Of a DNA stretch of 64,000 bases, positions 55,735-64,000 are shown one piece after another. The position numbers and the translations under genes are program-made. The stretch's first letter is position 1, and the number at the start of each line of letters is the position of its first letter. The stretch covers positions 1 to 64,000 of the forward strand of contig JALQPE010000409.1 in the NCBI GenBank assembly GCA_030407315.1, in the 5' to 3' direction. This DNA comes from Asparagopsis taxiformis. Lineage: Eukaryota; Rhodophyta; Florideophyceae; Bonnemaisoniales; Bonnemaisoniaceae. Under the pieces are notes generated by a model, which searched no databases, was not told the origin of the DNA, and was given only the letters and a program-made list of their open reading frames with translations.

Positions 55735-58700
55735 ATGGAATGCAAGTATGAAGGATGCTTCTACTACTGCGTAGATGCTTATGCGCTCGCGCTGCATGAG
55801 CGAACGTGTCGCTACCGTTTCAACCCCTCTCCCCAACATTTCAACAACGCTCGTGTCCCTGCCGTCACCCATGAGCCTGTTCGAAACGGCGACCATGATT
55901 CCCCGCAACCCAGCTCCCCAGACCCAGAATCTGGTCGTGCTTCCTCCAGCGACTCACCCTGTGACGCTCCAGTGCCACCAACCTCAACCCCCTCCCGCGC
56001 AGACCTCCTAGTGCAATCTCTCGCCGCCAGTCTCACAACCCTCGAGTACAAGGCCGGCGCTGGCTGCGTGAGCGAAGTCATCACCATCCTACAAGACCCC
56101 GCATTCTCCCTAGAAAAGTTCAACAGCGCCGTTCGCACCGTAGAAGAATGTCGCCACGTTACCGCTTCCATGGTCGAAACAAATTTCCGCACCGAAGGTT
56201 ACAAGAGCCACATCATTCCAGACAAAACTGGTAAGTACTCGGCACAGCTGTACCTCCGCGACCCAGTCGACATGCTCCGCAGGCAGTTAGCACTGGCTAA
56301 CGACCAAAATACTCTCTTCCACCCCTCCCCACAGACCGCCCCAGACGGCACCGCAATATTTTCTCATCCCCTACACACAGAATTCGCGAAAACGCTGCAC
56401 CAGGTTACTAGACAGCGCGTGCAGCTCTCGGAAGATCCACAGGTCGTATGGGCAGAGGAAACTGATCCCACACCTTCCTCCTTTGCCGGCCTCCTCCAAG
56501 TGTACTCCGCCGACAAGAGCAGCACAAGCCTCAAGAGCTCCGCAATCGTCGCATACCCCATACACGTCACACTGCTCAACTTCTCCGCCCCCCTCCGTCG
56601 CCACTGCATCCGTACCGGCCTCACCATCGTCGGGTATCTTCCGTACATTGTTAACCCTTCGTCCAACGCCTTGTTCGGTGATGAAATGCCTACAACCTCT
56701 AGTTCTGCTAGTCGCGCTCGCAAAATTGATATTCTTCATAAAGCACTCGAAAAAGTGTTTTCGTCCCTATCCACCGCGTTCTCTTCCGGGTTCCCCTGCA
56801 CAGACCCCACTGCAACTGCCCGCCAATGCTTTCCCATCCTAGCCAATTATTGCTGCGACTTTCCAGAGGCCAAAGAGCTGTCATGCACTCGCAACAGCAC
56901 TACTACCACACATCCCTGCCACCGCTGCTACATCCCCGCCACTCAACTTGAATCCACTGCGCCACACCAGCCCCGCTCCCTCGATGATACACGCTCTGCA
57001 CGCCAAGAGAGCGCTCAGGAGCATACAACTGCTCCGCTCGAAGCTCTCTCCCTCCTCGAACAACACTCTGTCCTCGAATCGACCGCTCTTTTACCCACCA
57101 ACAGTCCCCTAGACCCCTACAACATTTTCTCCTTCGAGCCTCTGCACAATCTCCACCTCGGCATCTCAAAGCTCATCAAACAGTGCATTGTCCACCGCCT
57201 CAGCTCCCCAGACCTCACCACCACCACTGCCTCCCATTCCGGGACACCTCGCACTTTCAAGAAGGTGAAAAATCCATCCTCGCCGGCTCAAACAGCATTC
57301 TGTCCGCTATCGAACGCGACTACTACATCACCGGTCTTCATGTCGACTTCTCCAAGGGTGAGAAGGGCACCAATTTGAACGGCCTCTTCACGGAGGACGG
57401 CATACGCGGCATGCTCGCAGCCAAAGACTATCACCATGTCGACATGGTGTTCCCTTTCATCGCAGCATTCATTGACACATGCTGTGACGAAGTAGAGACA
57501 GCCCCCCTCACTTCCATCTGCACGCAATACTCTGACCTCGTCGCATGGGTCATGAAACGCGGTCGCATCAAGCACTGGACTGCCGCCGAACTAGAAAGCC
57601 TCCAGAACTCCATTTCCTATTTCAAACAATCAATGCTCTCCACCCTCGGCCCATTCCACACCACAGGTCTCAAAACTTTCAAGTTCCATCTTCTAGACCA
57701 TCTTCCCGGTGACTTGCAGAGATATGCGCCCTGGAACACATTGATGCAGGCCCCTACGAACACTCGCATCTTCTGTTCAAACAGAGTTATAGGAAAACCT
57801 CTCGAAGGCGCTCCACAGCCATGGAAGAGACTATTCGCCACATGGAATTCTCCTTGGCCACTCCAACTGGTCACACCCCATCGAACACATTGGGAAACCC
57901 ACGCATGATATCGCCCACAGACGGTGCAGTACTCGTTCGCGACGGATTCACCGTTGCACTGCACGACTTTGCCTCCCTGCTGCCCGATGCAACCCTCCTC
58001 GTTGCAGATATCGACGGACAGCCCGATCCTGCCACTCTTTTGCCGCTGCACAACTCCTCGTTCCCGTCTGGCACCATAACGCTATTCCAGCAACTCGGTG
58101 ACACAGCTGCACAAGCGTTCCTCACCCTCGCTAGACTGCGCGCCACGGCAGAAGGCCCTCCAATACATGACATGGACATTTCCGTCACCGTGGTAAAGTC
58201 CGCCTACGTCATGGGAGGGTACGTCCCAGATGCCGACGACTTTGACCCGCACAGTGGCATGCTTCGCCCCACAAACGTGTCGAGGCACAAGCAGCAGCGC
58301 GTCTTTGCAACTTCATCGTTCGGCCCCGCAAAGAGATCGCAGTACTCCTTTGTCGTCATCTCCGGAACTGCCGATGACTACAGAACCATATGGGTAGGGC
58401 GCGTCCTGGCACTGGTACGCCTGCAGTCTCCAAACCTGTTTCAACCTGTAGAACTCGCTTTCGTTCAGTATATGACCTGCTTTGCCCCAAAAACCGCTGT
58501 GGAAAAATCACTTGGGTGCATTTGTTTAAAGTGGTCCACATGGGACCCGGACAACGGATCCGTTGACAGCAATGACACTGCATCCCACAGTGCAGGTGGT
58601 CCTTGGTTTGACCTCATTCCTGCATCTACTATATCTGGCACCGTGCACATCGTACGAAGTAACTTTCCAGTCAAGCCATTTACGAAACAAATGCACTGGT

Positions 58701-58777
58701 CGGACCACCGTTTCTATCTCAACCGCTTCTACACCAACACTGATTACCAGTTCACAGATGATAATGAAGAAGAATAA
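55735..58777 (+). pseudogene. Tnp2/Plavaka-like (CACTA-related) transposase with two frame changes
   Basis: ATG at 55735 opens a Cys/His start (MECKYEGCFYYC...HERTC, a C2H2-like finger). The central domain (about 56550-57400) has PHCRTYIP-like features: CCDFPEAKELSC, CHRCYIPATQ and PYNIFSFEPLHNLHLGISKL, which match the Tnp2/Plavaka catalytic core. The frame moves near 57250 to 57183-57908 (HVDMVFPFIAAFI, KFHLLDHLPGDLQRY) and near 57728 to the third frame (FKQSYRKTSRRRSTAMEET, then a C-terminal half with AFVQYMTC) ending TAA at 58775-58777. About 1010 residues if continuous. Both changes may be single-base indels. Function: DNA transposition. Convergent with the gene at 58855-61137, with only 77 bases between. 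Confidence 0.7.
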
Positions 58778-58854
58778 ATCTAAATCGCAGCACTCTATTG
58801 ATAATGTACTACATGATAAGCCTTCTAGTCAACGTCACATTTACTGCACTAATT

Positions 58855-61137
58855 TCAACCATCCTCCATTACGCCAAAACCGTTATCAGCAGTGGCTGCA
58901 TGGCGCCGCTCCATGCCCCCATACTGTGGGGCATTGATTTCGACATTCAGGTTTGCAGTCAGGTGTCCAGCATATGGGTCAACGACGAAAAGTTCTGCGC
59001 CAATTAGTCCTTGCGCAATCACACAATCCATTACAGCACCGAGGTTTGACGTAATATGCGATTGAATCCAATCCTCGGACACTAGAACAAGTGATGAGCA
59101 ACGGTTTACATCATCAACGACATGAACAATTCCAGACCCCTCTCCGCTTTGCCACACTTCAACAGCCTCTCTCGTCACAGTACGGCTTGCAAACACATGC
59201 CGTGACTGTGCACTAGTCCGCTGTTCGCTCTCGACAACGTCCGTTTCTTCCCTTGCTTGCGAGCCTTGGAGACAAGACATGCAGTACACCACCATACCAA
59301 CTAATTGCTGAAAAGCTACCCCCACATATTGACTGTACCGCCTTGTAAACTCCTTCTGCCGTGCACCTCCTTTCCCCTTCGGTTCATCCAAACACTCCAC
59401 AGTAGTCACTAGCCAAGCATCCAGGCGCGCCAGCGTTAGTATGCTCGTCTCTATGTCCATTACTTGTTCTGGTCGTATCGAATACCCCCTGAAGATGTCC
59501 AGCACATTCACAGCTACTCGGTTGTTAAACCATGCATCACCATTCACTTCCATTTCGAAGCTGTCAGGAACCAAGCCTTTGCTGTATCGCAGCTCTGAGA
59601 ACGGTGCCGTTCGCCACCTCCCCATATCCAAATCACCGTTGCTTTCCCGTTTCAAAAGCTTCTCAGACGCTTCGCGCTTTTGATCCTCTCGCTCGTCCAT
59701 CTCAGCTCGCGTCGTCAGCATCGTGCATCTAGACATTAATTTCGTGTACCCCAGCGAACCGAACAATCTGTCCCTCGCATTACGCTTCCGTGCACTCATC
59801 ACGTCGGACAGTTTCTGCGTCACCTTCACTTTCAATTCCTTGCTCCCCGCCACAGCCTCTTGACAGCACACACGCTGCTCCTCATCGGAAAACACATCAC
59901 ACCACGGACTTTGACGCAGTACGTGTCGCACCAAGTCATTCAGCAGATCACTCTCGTCTCTGTACGAAGGTGTATACCACTGCAGATTCTTGATGATATA
60001 GCCCGGAGGGGTAGCAATATATCCTACACCGTTTTCGCTCCAAAGTGCCCCTTCTACCGGCTCTACCTCGATGGTACGTCCAGTCCAACGTCTCTGCGTT
60101 TGTTCCGCTATAGGGTCCAGCTCCATAGTCTCGTTCTTGCACCACTTTGTCAGGTTTTCCTCAACCGCCCTAAGAACTCCAAGGTATTTCACAGGAATGG
60201 CTTTCTGTATTTTCGACTTACCGCCACCGTGATCACTGATTCTACCTGTTCTCGCAATTGCAGTAAGGCTGGCATTTTCCGCCTGCAGAGTCTTCACCTT
60301 AGCCTCCAACGCAACTATCTCCGTGGTGAGCGCCTTGTTTGCTATGTCCTGGCTAAACACTTTTTTTCCAGCTCCGCGATCTTCTTCTTCTGCGCATTGA
60401 TGCGACTCGCCATTAAATCGATGGATTCCGGCGGATGCAACCTCTCTGCCCTCACCGTCCCCCCATCTCGCACGCTATCGGGATTATGATGTCCTCCATC
60501 GCCAATAGCCTGACGTCGCGGGGCGTTACGCGCATATTTGGCACCAATGACAGTCTGTTGTGACGAGGCCCGCACTCCGGCTGCTCTCTCCCTCAGTACC
60601 ACCTGACCGCCGATGATAGTTGGCATCCTGTGAACGTTGCTCAGAAACAACATCCCTTGCCGCTATCCTCGGGTCCCTGACTGCATTACCTGCTGGGGCT
60701 GATGTACTCGGCATAGTTGGCGCAGTGGGGGTCACAGCCTCCAGTGTCTCGGGAACCCCCGGCTGGGACTCCGTCTGCAGCACCTCCGCATCTGCCAACC
60801 CGGGAGGAACTACCTTTGCCATAGCACTCTGCCGCAATTCCAACATGTTTTGAGCCACTATCATGTCATCATCATGATGTTCACTGTCCCTGCGAGCACG
60901 CTTGCCTCGGTCAAGCCCCATCTCTCTCCGCGCCGTTCCTCCTTCCTCACTTTCTCGCTGCGGATCCCCAGTTCTGCGCCGGTCCGTCTTGCGACTACCG
61001 GACCGCGGTTCAATGCTGCCGGTAGGCCCAGACCGCTTCTTCGCACGGGATTGTCGGACACTCGATACAGCAGCTGCTGACCGGGTTTTCTGGAGGCCCG
61101 GAGGCTTTGGAGCTTTCTTCGCAATACGCGGCGGCAT
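58855..61137 (-). pseudogene. Coiled-coil partner ORF of the transposon, unknown function, frame-broken
   Basis: Start MPPRIAKKAPKPPGL at 61137, a strongly basic N-terminus (RSRAKKRSG, a nuclear-localisation-like segment) and a disordered Pro/Ser region to about 60650. A second frame (60653-60342) contains IDLMASRINAQKKKIAELEKK, and after a seven-A run (plus-strand T7 at 60361-60367) the first frame resumes with VFSQDIANKALTTEIVALEAKVKTLQAENASL, completing a leucine-zipper-like coiled coil. A ~450-residue folded domain follows to 58855. No known domain recognised. Facing the transposase tail to tail, it resembles the second (TnpA/DNA-binding) protein of CACTA-type elements, an inference from position and coiled coil. 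Confidence 0.5.
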
Positions 61138-61398
61138 AATGAAGCTTTCCCGGAAGCGATGGAACGATTGAGTTGCACGAGATACAAAAAAGATTGCTGT
61201 ATAGTGTCGGTAACCACAACGGTCTGCGATGAACGTTCAGGTCAGGTCAAGTACCGGATAATACGCCAACAGCCCAGATTGTATACGGTAGGCAGTCATC
61301 AACAGTATTTAATGAGGTACAATTACAGCTGTAGAGCTAGGCCGCGAGCACCCCTATGTCTGGAAGACGTCCTGATTTGAATTAAAATTTGGGCTATT

Positions 61399-61432
61399 CT
61401 CAAAAACATGCACATGTGAACATGTTTTTGAG
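61399..61432. repeat. Hairpin with 12-bp perfect arms
   Basis: CTCAAAAACATG, ten-base loop CACATGTGAA, CATGTTTTTGAG. The loop contains CACATGTG, itself palindromic. Confidence 0.85.
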
Positions 61433-61440
61433 ATGGGGGT

Positions 61441-61454
61441 GTGCCGTACGGCAC
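61441..61454. repeat. 14-bp palindrome
   Basis: GTGCCGTACGGCAC, nine bases after the hairpin at 61399-61432. A possible protein-binding dyad. Confidence 0.8.
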
Positions 61455-61794
61455 AATCGACCCGCTGAAATCGATGTTTTTGTAATATTTTTTTCTGCCC
61501 TGAATTGTAGAATTTCTGGGCTGGACAGCAATGCAACTGAGCTGGACATCCACCGGGCGTCCATTTCAACTTGGTCGTGTATTTTGCATCTGCACGCATA
61601 ACAGCACCAAGCAGTCAGGTTCACTGCTCGGACGAAGTGCACCTAGAGTGTGAAGGATTGGTTTTGACAGGCGAGTACTGCTCAATAGGTTTCACCCTGG
61701 ACTAATGGTGGCTGGACATGCTGCATTATATGATATACTTCAACTCTGGAACGTAGCTTTATTTGTAGTCGAAATGAAAACATCTTTCGTGACC

Positions 61795-62324
61795 CTAATT
61801 CCATGCTCTAAACGCTGTCCCATAATGAACGTAGAGCTCCTGCCCCGGACGGATATCGCGGATTGCACGTACTACGATGATCTTCGGATTTTCTAGGTCC
61901 TTCGCCTTGAGCTTCTTCCCCGTCGAACCGCTGCTGTAGTTCTCGACAAACTCGACGTTGGCCATCCGCCTGGTGTCTTCCGCCGGAGTGTCCTCACCTC
62001 GCAAATACCGCGGGTCGTTGATGAACTGCGCCGAACAGAACGGAGCCGGAACAATCCAAATTGGATGCTCGATGTTTTCGTCGTCCTCCGCTGTTGCATA
62101 CAGCTTGATGGCATACATCAAGAATGTTTCCTTCGTTATCGCCATGTGACCCTCTCCGTACGCGAACCTCATCGACTCCTTGCTCATATCAGAGTACACA
62201 ACAGTTCCGTAGTATGCACATACTTCGTCGCCAACATTAAATGTCTGTTCAGCGAAGAGCCCTCTTCCTGCATTTGGATGCTTAATCAGCGATGGTCGAA
62301 CGCTCAATTTTTCGCAACACAATC
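61795..62324 (-). CDS. SET-domain (protein lysine methyltransferase) module
   Basis: Reads CCEKLSVRPSLI, then the SAM-binding start NAGRGLFAEQ, an Asp/Glu-rich loop, FINDPRYLRGED in the place of the NHxxxN core, ANVEFV, then VRAIRDIRPGQELYVHYG with the terminal Tyr. This is the full SET order, about 175 residues, without pre- or post-SET cysteines, like compact viral or algal SET proteins. SET enzymes transfer methyl groups from S-adenosylmethionine to lysine. It directly continues the methyltransferase text to its right with one frame change near 62325, so it is likely the C-terminal domain of one polypeptide. It ends at the TAG at 61797. Confidence 0.8.
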
Positions 62325-64000
62325 GTGTGCCCGCATCACGCGAGGGTTTTCAGTTTGCAACCAGCGGCGCAGGGAAGGTGGCCAATAATGTACCGGTTTT
62401 TCCATGTGCTCGTGCGACGCAATCGACTCTGGGCACAGCTGACAGAGGTACTGCCGAATATATTTCGGGAACCTCTGGTACAGGGGAAGGCCAGGTGGGG
62501 GTTCGATGATCCTGCGTTCCCTCTGTGTACGCATCGTGACAGAGGGGACGCCAAGAACTTCTCAGCACTCTGTTTCGCTTCTGTCGTGACCCTCATGTCA
62601 GTGTTGTTTGAAAGAATTACACGTGACATGACTGCACATAGCTTTGGAAGCGATCGTGCCACACACAATTTGTCCATGTCACTGCCGACGAAAACACGGT
62701 GCTCAGGCAAGCTCATAGCTGCTTTTCCCGTTGCGAAAGTGCCAGAGAATGGATCGAAAACAATATCACCAGGCTGTGAATGCTGGCTGATCAACTCCAT
62801 CATGAGAGCGACGCTCTTCTGCTCTGCACGAACTCTGACCGTAGCACCGGTTGTGCTCCTTGTTCGCCACACCATCTCATTCGAATCGATGGCGGGCATA
62901 TTGATGGTGACGTTGCACCACGCCGGGTACGTGCCGTCCATGTATCCGTGGTTCCTATAGGCCACCATCTCGCTTCCAGTCTTGAACGGAACACCTCGCT
63001 TCCAGAAGTGGATAGCGACCTCTGCCATGTTCATGCGTTGGTACCTCTTCCGCCCCGGCATTTGATAGAGGTGCCCAGGTAGTCGGACAAACAACAGAGG
63101 TACCTCGTCAACGAAGAAAACTGAATTCCGAACGACGTCCTCCTCCTCCTCGTCCTCCTCCTCATCCGCACTTTCTTCGCCACTGTGCTGCGATGCTTCG
63201 GAGTCCGAATTCATGGACGTAACCTCTTCTTCATCCGACCCGTCATCACTGGCAGCAGCATCGGTTGGGCCTTCTGACTGCGGTCCTTTGTACGTTTCCA
63301 AGTAATGGAACCATTCGTAGAACTGCAAAACGGAGCAGAACACGATGCCGTGGCCACCGGGGCGCAACAGCTCGTCAAACACTTCGATGCTAGCCTGCAT
63401 ATCTTCTGCAGTTAGCCTGTCGTACGAAGAGTTGGAATCGTTCCTCTTACGACGAACATTGTAGGGCGGATCAGTCAGAATGAGCTGAACGTTGCCCGTG
63501 ATGGGCACGTGTTCTCGGCTCTCGTCGGCACTGACCAAATCTTCGAAAGGGACGTCGTACACCCGGCAATACTGACTCATTTTCGAAAGAAAGTCCTTTG
63601 CGAGAGCCTGCCCTTCACTTTCCTGCTCTTCTGTCGCATGGGGTGACGGTGACGGGGGAGACGGCCCTTGGGCAGTAAGACTGGTCCTCCCAGGCCCAAG
63701 TTGAAGCCTGGTTGTGTGTCTTGTCGACGGAACCAAACCTCTCCCTCCTGTGTTGCGACGAGTGGGAGTGTCATCAACCGGCTTGGGGACCTTTTCTGCG
63801 TCCGCGGCTTGTGGTGCCGGGCGGAGGACAGCCATAACGTCTTCGTCGAGGGTGTCAAAGTACGCTGGCAGCTTGTCCGGATTTCCGCTTGACAAGTATA
63901 TTTCCAGCGCCCCCCAGCGGTCGGACTCCGGCCAGGTGTACAGGTCCGGGTTGACGATAAGAAACTGCAACCGGTCGAAGAACTTCCTCACAAGGTCCCT
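62325..64000 (-). CDS. Beta-class N4/N6-type DNA methyltransferase, partial at right edge
   Basis: The frame is open from the right edge (the first in-window start is a GTG at 63991, so the true start lies outside). Numbering from there, DPPYN, the catalytic motif IV, is at about 174-178, RPGGHGIVFCS follows, an acidic insert (SDEEE...DEEEEDVV) spans about 250-288, TYPAWCNVTINM is a possible target-recognition region, and VFDPFSGTFATGKAAM, the SAM-binding motif I, lies at about 411. Motif IV before I defines the beta class, which methylates adenine N6 or cytosine N4. The frame slips near 62560, after which the frame MRTQRERRIIEPPPGLP continues to about 62325 and joins the SET module. The fusion suggests an enzyme marking both DNA and protein. 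Its neighbours are a transposase and partner, suggesting transposon association. Confidence 0.82.

Larger units (their letters stand above)
61138..61794. other. Region between partner gene and SET gene
   Basis: Promoter side of the partner gene and 3' side of the SET ORF. Contains the hairpin and palindrome listed separately. No gene seen. Confidence 0.4.

Noticed and set aside
62336..62560. C-terminal residues of the long methyltransferase frame after motif I
   Set aside because: These residues do not resemble protein, whereas an alternative frame (MRTQRERRIIEPPP on) reads naturally into the SET module; taken as an out-of-frame tail.
1..64000. tRNA, rRNA or other structured RNA genes
   Set aside because: None recognised on reading both strands. 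A covariance-model scan was not possible, so absence is not proven.

Overview
This is eukaryotic nuclear DNA. Coding regions are split by short GT...AG introns or frame changes rather than arranged in operons, TATA-like promoters are visible, and the families are eukaryotic: bZIP, kelch plus cytochrome b561, SET, NB-ARC plus WD40, and LTR and DNA transposons. A compact island of intron-poor host genes inside a repeat-dominated landscape fits a red alga such as a florideophyte. That is an inference from style, not a proven identity.

Layout. 1-4760: 3' part of a chromodomain Ty3/gypsy (chromovirus) element, its 3' LTR, and a degenerate antisense ORF cluster between pol and LTR. 4760-8700: decayed minus-strand coding remnants, a copia-LTR scrap and featureless sequence. 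9220-9860: a beta-carbonic anhydrase gene in pieces, with motifs spread over all three frames. 11799-17762: the only intact host genes, namely a His-rich bZIP factor (+), a large membrane protein that looks like a catalytically dead membrane pyrophosphatase (-), and a kelch/cytochrome b561 protein (-). 17988-25116: an unidentified ORF split by a 6.5-kb Mutator-like element (MULE) with ~1-kb terminal inverted repeats; a solo LTR carrying another solo LTR sits in one of those repeats.

25320-47600 is a nested stack. A PIF/Harbinger-type transposase relic is split by a 21.2-kb Ty1/copia element (LTRs 26176-26530 and 46964-47326). That element is itself hit by two ~800-bp solo LTRs and, in its RNase H, by a 13,464-bp CACTA-like DNA element (33176-46639). 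The CACTA-like element carries a STAND NTPase gene (NB-ARC, winged helix, WD40), an unidentified two-part minus-strand gene, and several tandem repeat arrays.

48792-53245: a second chromovirus on the minus strand, its chromodomain split by a fifth solo LTR. 53246-61137: a Tnp2/Plavaka-like transposase (+) facing a coiled-coil partner gene (-), preceded by repeat arrays. 61795-64000: a beta-class DNA methyltransferase followed by a SET domain (-), running off the right edge.

The most unusual items are the pyrophosphatase-fold pseudoenzyme, the transposon-borne NB-ARC/WD40 gene, and the methyltransferase-SET unit next to a transposase. No search was run. Family calls rest on motifs read by eye, and TE boundaries rest on target-site duplications and inverted repeats seen directly.
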